Notes: generated by a model from the letters alone, not told the origin. DNA of 64,000 bases from Aquamicrobium sp. (GCF_023954335.1 NZ_JAMLIE010000001.1:372001-436000); one strand, 5' to 3'. Counted from the stretch's first letter, positions 54,228-63,497 are shown. A program made the numbers and translations.

Positions 54228-55433
54228 ATGATGCCTTCGCTTCGCAAATCCGTGCCGATCCTCGCTGGCATCGCTGTCGCGGTCGGGGCCGGCTGGTGGG
54301 CGTTCCGGCCGCAGCCGGTGGCGGTCGACATCGCCGCGATCGAGCGCGGCGCGCTGGAGGTGACGGTCAGCGACGACGGCACGACGCGCATCATCGACGT
54401 CTATTCGGTGTCCGCGCCGGTGACGGGAACGGTGCAGCGCACGCCGGGCAGCGTCGGCGACAAGGTGGAGGCTGGCAAGACCACGGTCGCGATGATCCGC
54501 CCGGCCGCGCCGGCCTTTCTCGACGTGCGCTCGCGGCGCGAGGCGGAGGCCGCGCTCGCCGCGGCCGCAGCCGCGGTGCAGCTTGCCGAGGCGCAGGCCG
54601 TCGAGGCCGAGGCCGAGCTCGACCTCGCGCGCAGCGAGCAGCGCCGCGTCGAGGAACTGGCCCGCCGCAACGTCGTCTCCGAGCGCATGTTCGAGGAGGC
54701 GAACGCCGCCGTGCGCCGGGCCGAGGCACGGCTCAACATCGCCGGGGCGACGCTGGAGATGCGGCGGCGGGAGATGGAGAGCGCGCAGGCGCGGCTGATC
54801 GGGCCCGAATCCGGGGCCGGCGCCGAGAACGGCGATTGCTGCGTCGTCGTCGCCGCGCCCGTCGACGGCGAGATCCTCGTCATCCATCACGAGAGCGAGG
54901 CGGTGGTCGCCGCCGGCACCGTGCTGGTCGAGATCGGCGATCCGGCCGAGCTGGAGGTGGTGGCGGAGCTGCTGTCGTCGGATGCGGTGCGGGTGCGGCA
55001 GGGCGCGCAGGCGCGCATCGACGGCTGGGGCGGGCCGGCGCTGGAGGCCACCGTGCGCCGGGTCGAGCCGACCGGCTTCACCAAGGTCTCGACGCTCGGC
55101 ATCGAGGAGCAGCGGGTGCGCGCCGTGCTCGATCTGCCCGGCCCGGCGCAGGAGCGGGAAGGGCTCGGCCACGGCTATCGCGTCACGGTCGCCATCGTCG
55201 TCGAGCGCCACGAGGACGCGCTGCTCGTCCCGCTCGGGGCGCTGTTCCGCCAGGGCGCGGACTGGGCCGTCTTCGCCGTCGACGAAGACGGCCGCGCCGC
55301 GCTGCGCCGGATCGGGATCGGCGCGCGGGATGCGCGCAGCGCCGTCGTCCTCGACGGCCTTTCCGAGAACGAACGCGTGATCCTGCATCCGAGCGACCGG
55401 GTGGCGCAGGGCGTCGCCGTCGTCGCCCGGTAG
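54228..55433 (+). CDS. HlyD/MacA-type membrane-fusion protein
   Basis: 401 aa. One N-terminal membrane anchor (residues about 10-26), a biotinyl-lipoyl-like half at 'VSAPVTGTVQRTPGSVGDKVEAGKTTVAMI', an Ala/Glu/Arg coiled-coil hairpin at about 100-185, the second lipoyl half 'VAAPVDGEILVIHHESEAVVAAGTVLVEIGD' and a beta-barrel end. 4 bp after the permease: with ATPase and permease it forms a tripartite export system whose outer-membrane partner is not in the window. Confidence 0.9.
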   Translation: MMPSLRKSVPILAGIAVAVGAGWWAFRPQPVAVDIAAIERGALEVTVSDDGTTRIIDVYSVSAPVTGTVQRTPGSVGDKVEAGKTTVAMIRPAAPAFLDVRSRREAEAALAAAAAAVQLAEAQAVEAEAELDLARSEQRRVEELARRNVVSERMFEEANAAVRRAEARLNIAGATLEMRRREMESAQARLIGPESGAGAENGDCCVVVAAPVDGEILVIHHESEAVVAAGTVLVEIGDPAELEVVAELLSSDAVRVRQGAQARIDGWGGPALEATVRRVEPTGFTKVSTLGIEEQRVRAVLDLPGPAQEREGLGHGYRVTVAIVVERHEDALLVPLGALFRQGADWAVFAVDEDGRAALRRIGIGARDARSAVVLDGLSENERVILHPSDRVAQGVAVVAR

Positions 55434-55524
55434 CGGCGATTTCGCCTGATCCGGCAAATCCGCCGTCGACAGCATCGGCGGCCGCTCCTATGGTCCGCGC
55501 CCGTGCCAGCGAGAGGAAAGCGCC

Positions 55525-57324
55525 ATGTCAATGATCGTCGACCGTCGGGACCTCGATTTCCTCCTGTTCGAGCTCTTCGGCGTCGAGGCGCTGCTGGCGC
55601 ATCCGCGCTTCGCCGCCTACGACCGCGACGCCGTGCGGCAGATGCTCGACACGGCGCAGCAGATTGCGCAGGACAGGTTCCTGCCGATCGCGGCCGAGGT
55701 CGATGCGAACGAGCCGGCTTTCGTCGACGGCAAGGTGGCGATGCCGGCCGGCACCGGCGCGGCGCTGGCCGCCTACGCCGGGGCCGGCTTCTTCGCGCTG
55801 CCCTTCGCCGATGCGGCGGGCGGCTTGCAGGCGCCGTGGTTCCTGCACACCGCCGTCAGCGGCATGTTCACCTGCGCCAACACCGCCGTGACCAACTACG
55901 CCTTCCTGACCATCGCGGCAGCGAACCTCCTCAGCGCCTTCGGCGACGACACGCTGAAGCGCACCTACCTGCCGAAGATGCTGGCCGGCGAGTGGTTCGG
56001 CACCATGTGCCTGTCCGAGCCGCAGGCCGGCTCCTCGCTCGCCGACATCCGCACCACGGCGACCCTCGGCGAGGACGGGCTCTACCGCATCCGCGGCAAC
56101 AAGATGTGGATCTCGGGTGGCGAGCAGGAGATCTCCGGCAACATCGTCCACATGGTGCTGGCCAAGATTCCCGGCGGGCCGGCCGGCACCAAGGGCATCT
56201 CGCTGTTCCTCGTCCCCAAGCGACGCGTCGATGCGGACGGCGCGGCCGGCGAACTGAACAACATCGCGCTCGCCGGGCTCAACCACAAGATGGGCCAGCG
56301 CGGCACCACCAACTGCCTGCTGAACTTCGGCGAGGGCGGCGAGACGCTCGGCCACCTGATCGGCGAGCCGCATCGCGGCATCGAATACATGTTCCACATG
56401 ATGAACGAGGCGCGCATCGGCGTCGGCCACGCCTCGACCATGGCCGCGCTTGCCGGCTATCTCTATTCGGCCAAATACGCGAAGACCCGCGCGCAGGGGC
56501 GGCGTATCGACAATCGCGATCCGGCGAGCCCGCCCGTGCCGATCATCGAGCATGCCGACATCCGCCGCATGCTGATGGCGCAGAAGGCGGCGGTGGAGGG
56601 CGCACAGGCGCTTTGCCTCTATTGCGCGACGCTGGTCGACCGGCTGGCGACCGAGGACGACAAGGCGGCGCGAGAGGGCATCGCCGCGCTGCTCGGCCTG
56701 CTGACGCCGGTGGTGAAATCCTGGCCGTCGGAGCATTGCCTCGAGGCCAACAAATGGGCGATCCAGATCCTCGGCGGCTACGGCTACACGCGCGATTACC
56801 CGCTGGAGCGGCTCTACCGCGACAACCGGCTGAACCACATCCACGAGGGCACGTTCGGCATCCAGGGCATGGACCTTCTCGGCCGCAAGGTCGGCGGCGA
56901 CGGCGGCGCGACGCTCGCCCGCTTCATCGAAACGATGCGCGAAACGGCGGCCGAAGCGTCCGGCGACGAGGCGCTGGCCGGCGAGGCCGACCGGCTCGCC
57001 GCCGGCCTCGACGCGCTCGCCCTGACGACGCAGGCGCTCATCGACTGCGTCGACCCCGCGCGCCGGCTGGCCAACGCCACGATCTATCTCGACGCCTTCG
57101 GCCATGTCGTCATCGCCTGGATGTGGCTGCGGCAGGCGCTGGCGGCGCGAAAGGCGATGGACGCGGCCGCGCTATCCGAAGCGGACGAGCGCTTCTACGC
57201 GGGCAAGCTGGCGGCCTGCCGCTATTTCCTGCGCTACGAGCTGCCGCTGGCGGCGGCGCGGCTGGAGCTCGCCCGCGCGCTCGACACGACCTGCCTCGAC
57301 GCGGAGCCCGACCTGTTCGGCTGA
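55525..57324 (+). CDS. Acyl-CoA dehydrogenase (DmdC/FadE5-like, long form)
   Basis: 599 aa flavoprotein dehydrogenase. FAD/substrate motif 'MCLSEPQAGSSLADIRTTA', 'KMWISGGEQEISGNIVHMVLAK', catalytic Glu in NHIHEGTFGIQGMDLLGRK and 'ILGGYGYTRDYPLERLYRDNR'. The C-terminal 150 residues are the extra helical domain of the 600-aa class that includes 3-methylmercaptopropionyl-CoA dehydrogenase. Convergent with the TetR gene 6 bp downstream. Substrate not predictable. Confidence 0.92.
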   Translation: MSMIVDRRDLDFLLFELFGVEALLAHPRFAAYDRDAVRQMLDTAQQIAQDRFLPIAAEVDANEPAFVDGKVAMPAGTGAALAAYAGAGFFALPFADAAGGLQAPWFLHTAVSGMFTCANTAVTNYAFLTIAAANLLSAFGDDTLKRTYLPKMLAGEWFGTMCLSEPQAGSSLADIRTTATLGEDGLYRIRGNKMWISGGEQEISGNIVHMVLAKIPGGPAGTKGISLFLVPKRRVDADGAAGELNNIALAGLNHKMGQRGTTNCLLNFGEGGETLGHLIGEPHRGIEYMFHMMNEARIGVGHASTMAALAGYLYSAKYAKTRAQGRRIDNRDPASPPVPIIEHADIRRMLMAQKAAVEGAQALCLYCATLVDRLATEDDKAAREGIAALLGLLTPVVKSWPSEHCLEANKWAIQILGGYGYTRDYPLERLYRDNRLNHIHEGTFGIQGMDLLGRKVGGDGGATLARFIETMRETAAEASGDEALAGEADRLAAGLDALALTTQALIDCVDPARRLANATIYLDAFGHVVIAWMWLRQALAARKAMDAAALSEADERFYAGKLAACRYFLRYELPLAAARLELARALDTTCLDAEPDLFG

Positions 57325-57330
57325 GCGGCC

Positions 57331-58005
57331 TTACTGTCCGCCGGCGATGCGGCGCAGGTAGCAGCGGGTCAGCTCGACGATCTCGTCGAGCGTTCCCTCC
57401 CGCACGTCCGGCTCGCTGTGCTGGAGATAGTCGAGCGTCGCGGTGACGTATTCGGCGATCACGCGGCCCTGTATGCCCCTGTCGCCGCCTTCGCCGGCCC
57501 GGGCGCGCAACAGGTCGGCGACGAGGATGCTGGCCCGCCGATTGCCTTCCTGGTCGATCTGCCACAGCGAGGGCGAGGCGTGCATCGCCTGGCGCAGCGC
57601 CACCGAGCCGGTCTGGCTGGCGCGCAGCCGGTAGAGCTCCCGCAGCGTCGCGCAGAAGCCATCGATCCAGTCCTCGCTGGCCTTCAGCCTCTCGAACGCC
57701 GCCTCGAGCAGCGCCAGGCGCTCGTCCAGCCGCGCGCGGGCGAGATGCGCCAGCACGTGGTGCTTGTTGGGGAAATAGCTGTAGGCGGTGGCGATGTTGA
57801 CGCCGGCGGCGTCGGCCACGGTCTGCATGGTCATCGCCTCGAAGCCGCCCTTTTCGAGCACGGCGACGGCGGCGTCGAGGATATGCTCCACCGTCGCCCG
57901 CGAGCGCTCCTGCTGCGGGCGGCGGCGCTTGGGCGCGGCGAGCGGATCGTCCCGCCGGCCGGGCGCCGCCCCAGCCGTTGCTTTCGCCTTCTCCTGCTTC
58001 GCCAT
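57331..58005 (-). CDS. TetR-family transcriptional regulator
   Basis: 224 aa. Basic N-terminal arm (KRRRPQQERSRATVEHIL), helix-turn-helix 'MTMQTVADAAGVNIATAYSYFPNKHHVLAHL' and an all-helical effector domain. Convergent with the acyl-CoA dehydrogenase; acyl-CoA-type ligands are common for such pairs, but nothing here proves it. Confidence 0.92.
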   Translation of the reverse strand: MAKQEKAKATAGAAPGRRDDPLAAPKRRRPQQERSRATVEHILDAAVAVLEKGGFEAMTMQTVADAAGVNIATAYSYFPNKHHVLAHLARARLDERLALLEAAFERLKASEDWIDGFCATLRELYRLRASQTGSVALRQAMHASPSLWQIDQEGNRRASILVADLLRARAGEGGDRGIQGRVIAEYVTATLDYLQHSEPDVREGTLDEIVELTRCYLRRIAGGQ

Positions 58006-58066
58006 CTGCGCCGTCCTTTCCTCGCGCCCGCACCTTTAGCGCATGTCCGGCGGAAGTGGGAACCGC

Positions 58067-58846
58067 TCAGCTGATGCTGCGCTTCGCTTTCCACGCTTCG
58101 ATCTGCGCGCCTGCCTCCGGCGTCAGCGTGTTGATGTGCAAGCGCCGGAGAGCCGGGAACGGGGACCCCGACAGGAACGCCTCCGGGATCGCATAAAGGA
58201 ACTCCGGATGGTCGTCGTTCAGGTCGAGCGCGCATTCGGCGAGGGACGGGAGGTCGCTGAGGAGGAGGTTCGAGACCGTCTCCTGATCGAGCGGGCCGCC
58301 CGTGACGCCGACATCCTCGACCTCGACGAGAAGCGAGCGCAGCCGCGCGTGCCGAACGGGCCGCCGCAAGGCGAAGTGCCCGTGCAGGCTGAGCTCCTCC
58401 AGCTGCGGGGCGATGTCGAAGACGGGGGTGACGTCGCCCAGCGTGCCGAAGAGCCGGTGCCCGTTGAACAGCATCTCCATGTCGCCGAGGGAAAGCCGCC
58501 TCAGCGCCGGCAGCTTCGCCCCATCGAGCGCCGCCACGGCGGCGGCCATGTCGTAGCCGACGGAGCGTTTCTGCGCATAGGCGTGCGAGGTGCCGATGAC
58601 CAGCCGCTCGACGGTCCGGGCGCGCGGGCTCGCGAGGAAGGCGCGGATGAGGTCGGCCTGCCGCGGCGCTTCGAGAAAGCAGACCCGGCCCGGCGCGTCG
58701 GGGACCTCGTGGAGCGGCAGAAGGCCTTGGTCGGCGTCGGGGGCGAGGCCGATGCACACGGATTGCCCGGCGATCGAGCATCGCTCCAAACCGTAGGCGC
58801 GCAGCGCCGCGGGGAAGGGGTCCGGGCGGAACCAGTCGAGAAACAT
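58067..58846 (-). CDS. Leucine-rich-repeat-like protein, STM4015-type, function unknown
   Basis: 259 aa, soluble, with irregular leucine-rich repeats ('LPALRRLSLGDMEMLF', 'APQLEELSLHGHFALRRP', 'HARLRSLLVEVEDVGV', 'FPALRRLHINTLTPE'). This spacing resembles the bacterial STM4015-like proteins. The start at 58846 (MFLDWFRPD) is chosen for lack of support upstream, where the frame crosses the divergent endonuclease V gene. Role unknown. Confidence 0.7.
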   Translation of the reverse strand: MFLDWFRPDPFPAALRAYGLERCSIAGQSVCIGLAPDADQGLLPLHEVPDAPGRVCFLEAPRQADLIRAFLASPRARTVERLVIGTSHAYAQKRSVGYDMAAAVAALDGAKLPALRRLSLGDMEMLFNGHRLFGTLGDVTPVFDIAPQLEELSLHGHFALRRPVRHARLRSLLVEVEDVGVTGGPLDQETVSNLLLSDLPSLAECALDLNDDHPEFLYAIPEAFLSGSPFPALRRLHINTLTPEAGAQIEAWKAKRSIS

Positions 58847-58920
58847 CGTGTCGAGCCCGCCTGAAAAGTGACATGAGCCAGAGACACGATGTCGGGCGAA
58901 AGAACAAGGGCGGAGGGGCG

Positions 58921-59463
58921 ATGCACGTCGCCGTCGATGTGGCGTATGGCGCGGACGAAAGCGCCGCGGTGGCGGGGATCGCCTTCGCCGACCCGTCCTC
59001 GGGCACGGCCGCCGGGACGATCGTGCGGCGCATCGCAAGGGCCCGCCCCTATCGGCCGGGACACTTCTACGAGCGCGAGCTGCCCTGCATCCTCGCCGTG
59101 CTGGAGGCGTTTCCCGGCCGCCCCGAAACGATCCTGCCCGAATCGATCCTGATCGACGGCTACGTCACCCTCGGCGCGGAACGGCGCGACGGGCTCGGCA
59201 TGCACCTCTTCCGCACGCTGGGAGAGGCGGTGCCGGTGATCGGCGTCGCCAAGTCGCGGTTTCGCGGCACGCCGGCGGAGGCGCAGGTGCTGCGCGGCGG
59301 CAGCGCCCGGCCGCTTTACGTCACGAGCGCGGGGATGGACGAGGCGGCCGCGCGCGGCTTCGTCCTGTCGATGCATGGGGCGCACCGCATCCCGACCCTG
59401 CTGGCCGCCGCGGACAGGGCGTGCCGCATGGCGGAGCGGCCTTGTGCGCCGGACAGCGGATGA
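58921..59463 (+). CDS. Endonuclease V (Nfi), short form
   Basis: DNA repair enzyme nicking near deoxyinosine; 180 aa. Active-site elements are present: Asp in VAVDVAYG, Glu in HFYERELPCILAVLEAF, Asp in ILIDGYVTL and Lys in VIGVAKSRF; HRIPTLLAAADRACR closes the fold. Common homologues have about 35-40 more residues before the first Asp; here the start at 58921 (GGAGGGG ahead) leaves none, so it is an N-terminally short version. An upstream ATG (58873) adds only a basic stretch. Confidence 0.85.
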   Translation: MHVAVDVAYGADESAAVAGIAFADPSSGTAAGTIVRRIARARPYRPGHFYERELPCILAVLEAFPGRPETILPESILIDGYVTLGAERRDGLGMHLFRTLGEAVPVIGVAKSRFRGTPAEAQVLRGGSARPLYVTSAGMDEAAARGFVLSMHGAHRIPTLLAAADRACRMAERPCAPDSG

Positions 59464-59470
59464 CAGGCGG

Positions 59471-59500
59471 AAAAAGAGCGCCCGGCGGAAAGCCGGGCGC
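59471..59500 (-). terminator. Rho-independent terminator of the aztABCD operon
   Basis: On the minus strand GCGCCCGGC-TTTCC-GCCGGGCGC, a perfect 9-bp GC stem, is followed by TCTTTTT. It lies about 32 bp after the aztD stop. In the other direction the stem has no T-run, so it mainly ends the minus-strand transcript. Confidence 0.85.
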
Positions 59501-59531
59501 GGGGATCGATCGCGGCTTCGCCCGCCGCCGA

Positions 59532-60809
59532 TCAGTCGTGGCTGTGCCCGTCCTCGTGGGCGTGGCCGTCGTCATGGGAATGGCCTTCGCCTTCATGCGC
59601 ATGGACCTTGCCGGTTCCGCCGACGGCGACGATGTTGAAGGGCTTGCCCTCGACGGCGATCTCGCCGGATTCCTCGAAGGTTTCCGCGTTGACCAGATGC
59701 AGCTTCGCGTTCAGCGGATCGGTGACGACGATGCTGTCGCCGGCGACCGCCACCCGCGGGCGCGGGTCGTTCCAGTGGCCGTCCATCGAATAGGGATCGG
59801 TCAGCCTGAGCGATTGCGCGATCTTGCCGTCGAGGACGTCGATCTTGTGAAGCTGGCCGTCCTCGGTGACGACATAGGCGAAGCGCGGGCGGATCGGATC
59901 GACCGCGAAGTGGACGCGGCGCGTCGGGAGCTGGACGAGCTTGAAGCCGTTCTCGCCCTCGGAGGGATCGATGACGAGGATGCGGTCGGGGCCGTAATTG
60001 CCGATGAAATATTGCAGGCCGCGGCCGCCGATCAGCGTCGAGGAACTGCCCTCGGGCAGCGACGCGGCATAGGGCAGGTGCTCGATGGCCGGCGCGTCGC
60101 CTTCCTGCCTGATCAGCAGCAGGCCGGTGTCGCAGGCGAGCGCGTAGAGGCTGCCGGAGCCGGCCGAGCCGTGCAGGCCCGGGCAGGCGACGTCCTCGCC
60201 GACCGCGTTGCCGTCGAAGTCGACGACGCGCGCGCCGACCGGGCGCTTGGAGGCGTCGTCGGGGTTCGGGATCGAGACCACCACATGGTTTTGGTAGGGC
60301 ACGCCGACGCCGTGATGCGCCGCGCCGACGCTTGCCGTGCGCATCTCGAGCTTCTCGTCGAGCACCGCCTTCTCGGTGAAGACGCGGACCTTGTCCTCGC
60401 CGTCGAACCACTGGGCGATGTTGCCCTGAAGCTCGACGAAATGCGCCGGCTTGGCGCCGTCGATATGGACGTGCAGCAGCTCGGGATCGTCGACGTCGAT
60501 GTCGGCGTGGTCGCCATGATCATGGAAGGTGATGCCGCTGGCGATGGCGTTGACCTCGCCTTGCGCGCCCTGCACCGCGAACACCGTCGCCCCGCTCGAC
60601 GAGCGATGCAGCGCGGCCGGCCCCTTGACCGTGAACGTGTCGACGAGGTCGCCGTTGAGCGCGTCGATCACCTTGACCACCGGCGCGGAATGGTCGGCGA
60701 CGAACAGCCGCCATGCCGTGACGGTCTCGTCGTCGTCATCGGCAAGGGCGGCGCCGCCGAGCGTGGCGGCGATGGCAAGCGCCGAAGCCGTCAGGATCAA
60801 TCGTCTCAT
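59532..60809 (-). CDS. aztD: Zinc metallochaperone AztD
   Basis: Periplasmic beta-propeller zinc chaperone that loads AztC; 425 aa. AAGGAGAG precedes the start at 60809 (MRRLILTASALAIAA), with signal peptide ending ALAD. The first blade carries a His/Asp-rich loop (ITFHDHGDHADIDVDDPELLHVHI) at residues 93-116, and the C-terminus is a His-rich tail (HEGEGHSHDDGHAHEDGHSHD at the end). These metal loops and the place after aztC match the Paracoccus AztD family. Preceded by a Zur-box-like sequence. Confidence 0.9.
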   Translation of the reverse strand: MRRLILTASALAIAATLGGAALADDDDETVTAWRLFVADHSAPVVKVIDALNGDLVDTFTVKGPAALHRSSSGATVFAVQGAQGEVNAIASGITFHDHGDHADIDVDDPELLHVHIDGAKPAHFVELQGNIAQWFDGEDKVRVFTEKAVLDEKLEMRTASVGAAHHGVGVPYQNHVVVSIPNPDDASKRPVGARVVDFDGNAVGEDVACPGLHGSAGSGSLYALACDTGLLLIRQEGDAPAIEHLPYAASLPEGSSSTLIGGRGLQYFIGNYGPDRILVIDPSEGENGFKLVQLPTRRVHFAVDPIRPRFAYVVTEDGQLHKIDVLDGKIAQSLRLTDPYSMDGHWNDPRPRVAVAGDSIVVTDPLNAKLHLVNAETFEESGEIAVEGKPFNIVAVGGTGKVHAHEGEGHSHDDGHAHEDGHSHD

Positions 60810-60826
60810 CTGTCTCTCCTTCATCA

Positions 60827-60844
60827 TGATATTACATTACGTTC
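60827..60844 (-). promoter_or_regulatory. Zur-box-like sequence upstream of aztD
   Basis: The minus strand reads GAACGTAATGTAATATCA; its first 11 bases are identical to those of the palindrome in front of zur (63561-63571) and the next bases keep the AT-rich dyad. It ends about 18 bp before the aztD start. This suggests aztD also has its own zinc-repressed promoter. Confidence 0.6.
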
Positions 60845-60877
60845 AGGGCCCGGACCGGCCCCGTATTCACGCGATGC

Positions 60878-61822
60878 TCACCCGCCGGTCATGGCGCGGG
60901 TGAGCGTTTCGACGTTGTGGCGCATCATCTCGACATAGCCGGGCGCGGGCCCGTCCGGCGGCGAAAGCGCATCGGAGTAGAGCGTGCCGCCGAGCGACAG
61001 GCCGGCTTCGGAGGCGATCTGCTCGACCAGCCGCGCATCGGCGATGTTCTCGGCGAACACGGCGCTCGCCCGCTTCTCGCGGATTTCCCGGATGAGCGAG
61101 GCGACATCGGCGGCGGAGGCCTCCGATTCGGTGGAGACGCCCTGCGGCGCGAGGAAGCTGACGCCGTAGTCGCGCTCGAAATAACGGAACGCGTTGTGGG
61201 CGACGACCGCGACGCGCCGGTCCTCGGGAATGGCGGCGACGGCGCGCCTGATCTCCTCGTCCAGCTTGGTCAGCTCGCCGAGATAGCCCGCGGCGTTCGC
61301 TTCGTACGCCGCGCAGCCTTCGGCATCGGCCTCGCAGAAGACGCGGGCGATGTTCTCGACGTAGACCCTGGCGCTCGCCACCGACTGCCAGGCGTGGGGA
61401 TCGTCGGGCGCGGCGTGGAAGATCGCCTGCCCGCCGGAGAAATGATAGTGGCCGCCCTCCGGGTCGTGGACGATCTCGATGCCGTCCGAAAGCGCGGCGA
61501 TGCGCGCCGAGGTGCCGCTGGCGTCGACCAACCGCTGGAGGAAGCCCTCGAAGGCGAGGCCGTTCACGAGGACGACGTCGGCGCGGGCCAGCGCGATGGC
61601 GTCGGCCGGCCTGGGCTCGTAGACATGCGCGTCGCTGTCCGGGCCGACGAGCGTCCTGACCTCGACCGCGTCGCCGCCGATGATGCGCGCGAAATCGCCG
61701 ATGATCGAGAAGCTCGCCACCACGGAAAGCCTCTCGGTCTCCGCCTGCGCCGCACCCGACAGGGATGTTAATGTTATAACGATCAGGCTCGCGGCGAACG
61801 TCGTCAGTCTTGTCATCGTCAT
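60878..61822 (-). CDS. aztC: Zinc ABC transporter substrate-binding protein AztC
   Basis: Cluster A-I metal receptor (ZnuA/AztC), 314 aa, signal peptide ending AAQA. Zinc ligands by alignment from memory: His66 (DAHVYEPRP), His143 (DDPHAWQSV), His209 (VVAHNAFRYFERDYG) and Asp284 (YSDALSPP), with a short loop GGHYHFSGG instead of the long His-rich loop of ZnuA, as in AztC. Third gene of aztABCD. Confidence 0.92.
   Translation of the reverse strand: MTMTRLTTFAASLIVITLTSLSGAAQAETERLSVVASFSIIGDFARIIGGDAVEVRTLVGPDSDAHVYEPRPADAIALARADVVLVNGLAFEGFLQRLVDASGTSARIAALSDGIEIVHDPEGGHYHFSGGQAIFHAAPDDPHAWQSVASARVYVENIARVFCEADAEGCAAYEANAAGYLGELTKLDEEIRRAVAAIPEDRRVAVVAHNAFRYFERDYGVSFLAPQGVSTESEASAADVASLIREIREKRASAVFAENIADARLVEQIASEAGLSLGGTLYSDALSPPDGPAPGYVEMMRHNVETLTRAMTGG
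61767..61780. promoter_or_regulatory. Zur-box-like sequence inside the aztC signal-peptide codons
   Basis: GTTAATGTTATAAC is close to the core of the palindrome before zur (ATGTTAT is shared in the same phase, with GTTA/TAAC arms). An operator within the start of a coding region would be unusual; chance is possible because signal-peptide codons for Val/Ile/Thr/Leu can give AT-rich sequence. Confidence 0.3.
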
Positions 61823-61839
61823 GTCGATACCCGTGCTTG

Positions 61840-62715
61840 TCAGGAGGTGCGGTGGGCCGCGCGCGGCAGCCGGGCGAGCAGCACGCCGCGCGGGCTCGCG
61901 ACCACCGAGACGAGATAGGCCATGCCCGCGGAGAGGATGATCGCCGGGCCGGACGGCAGCGAGGCGTGATATGAGAGCAGCAGCCCGCAGATAGAGGAGA
62001 CGACGCCGAGCGCGATCGCCAGCGCGCACATCGCCGCCACCCGCTGCGTCCAGAAGCGCGCGGCGGCGGCCGGCAGGATCATCAGCCCGACCGACAGCAG
62101 CGTCCCGAGCGCCTGGAAGCCGGCGACGAGGTTGATCACCACCAGCCCGAGGAAGATGAAATGCACCGGCGGCCCCAGCCGCGAGACCGAGCGCAGGAAC
62201 AGCGGATCGAGGCATTCGGCGACCAGCGCGCGCCAGAAGACGGCGAGCGCCGCCAGCGTCAGGGCCGCGACGAGGCCGATCAGCGTCAGCGCGTCGTCGT
62301 TGAGCGCGAGCACCGTGCCGAACAGGACATGCATCAGGTCGATGCTGGAGCCGCGCAGCGACACCATCAGGACGCCGAGCGACAGCGAGATCAGGTAGAA
62401 GGCCGCCATCGAGGCATCCTCTTTCTGGATCGTCAGCCGCGCCACCGTGCCGGCCCCGAGCGCGACGACGACGCCGGCGACGAGCCCGCCGATGGTCATC
62501 GGCACGATCTGGAGGCCGTAGAACAGGAAGCCGGCCGCCGCGCCCGGCAGGATCGCATGCGCCATGGCGTCGCCGGTCAGGCTCATGCGCCGCAGCATCA
62601 GGAACACGCCGACCGGGCAGGCGCTGAGCGACAGCATCAGCGCGCCGAGAAGCGCCCTTTGCATGAAGGCGAATTCGACGAAGGGCGCGAGGAATATCCG
62701 GTGGAACTCATCCAT
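61840..62715 (-). CDS. aztB: Zinc ABC transporter permease AztB
   Basis: ABC-3 family membrane subunit (ZnuB-like), 291 aa, about eight hydrophobic segments. 'MLRRMSLTGDAMAHAILPGAAAGF' is the conserved first loop, 'FLISLSLGVLMVSLRGSSIDLMHVLFGTVLAL'-type region (residues 105-138) the other family marker. Its start shares one base with the aztA stop. Confidence 0.92.
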   Translation of the reverse strand: MDEFHRIFLAPFVEFAFMQRALLGALMLSLSACPVGVFLMLRRMSLTGDAMAHAILPGAAAGFLFYGLQIVPMTIGGLVAGVVVALGAGTVARLTIQKEDASMAAFYLISLSLGVLMVSLRGSSIDLMHVLFGTVLALNDDALTLIGLVAALTLAALAVFWRALVAECLDPLFLRSVSRLGPPVHFIFLGLVVINLVAGFQALGTLLSVGLMILPAAAARFWTQRVAAMCALAIALGVVSSICGLLLSYHASLPSGPAIILSAGMAYLVSVVASPRGVLLARLPRAAHRTS

Positions 62716-63497
62716 CAGGCGGCGCCCCTGCGGTCTGCCGGCGCGTCCGCATCGACGCCGTGGACATGCGCCGCGCACCATGGCGCGTTCTCGTCCCATG
62801 CCTCGTGGAACCGGCGCGCGCGTAAAAGGTTCTCGGCCGACAGCGTCTTGCGCGCCTCGCCCCACGCCACCGACTGCCGCGCCAGCAGCAGGGCTTCCGG
62901 AAAATGCTCGCGGACGAGATCGAGATCGTGGACGACGACGAGGACCGTGCGGTCCTCGCCGTGCCACCGCTTGATGAGGGCGATCAGGTCGGCCACGGTC
63001 CGCGCGTCGACGGCGTTGAACGGCTCGTCGAGCAGGATCAGGTCGGCGTCCTGCACCAGGACCCGCGCGAACAGCGCCCGCTGCAACTGGCCGCCCGACA
63101 GCGTATCGATCGGCCGGCTCTCGAACCCGTCCAGCCCGACGGCCATCAACGCCCTGGCCACCGCGTCCCGGTCTTCGGGGCGGTGCCGGCCGAGCAGCCC
63201 GCGGCGCGGCCACAGGCCGAGCGAGACGAGGTCGACGACCCGTGCCGGAAAGGAGGGGTCGAGCTCCGATTGCTGCGGCAGATAGGCGAGGCTCGTCCCG
63301 GTGGCGACCCGGCACGCGCCCGCCATCGGCTTCAGCACGCCGACGATGCCCTTCATCAGCGTCGATTTGCCCGAGCCGTTGGCGCCCACCACGGCCGTCA
63401 GCGAACCCCTGCGCACCACGCCGCTGAGGTGATGGACGGCCGGATGGCTGTTGTAGCCGAGCGTCAGATCGCTAAATGTAATGCAGGCTTCGGACAT
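62715..63497 (-). CDS. aztA: Zinc ABC transporter ATP-binding protein AztA
   Basis: ZnuC-like ATPase, 260 aa. Walker A GANGSGKST, Q-loop LAYLPQQSELD, signature LSGGQLQRALFARVL, Walker B LILLDEPFNAVD, switch His in VVHDLDLV. First gene of the minus-strand aztABCD run, divergent from zur. Confidence 0.93.
   Translation of the reverse strand: MSEACITFSDLTLGYNSHPAVHHLSGVVRRGSLTAVVGANGSGKSTLMKGIVGVLKPMAGACRVATGTSLAYLPQQSELDPSFPARVVDLVSLGLWPRRGLLGRHRPEDRDAVARALMAVGLDGFESRPIDTLSGGQLQRALFARVLVQDADLILLDEPFNAVDARTVADLIALIKRWHGEDRTVLVVVHDLDLVREHFPEALLLARQSVAWGEARKTLSAENLLRARRFHEAWDENAPWCAAHVHGVDADAPADRRGAA

Noticed and set aside
52074..55475. Open frame of 1133 codons on the minus strand opposite the FtsX permease and fusion protein
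   Set aside because: Low-complexity antisense shadow; the sense genes show complete ABC and HlyD features and coupled starts.
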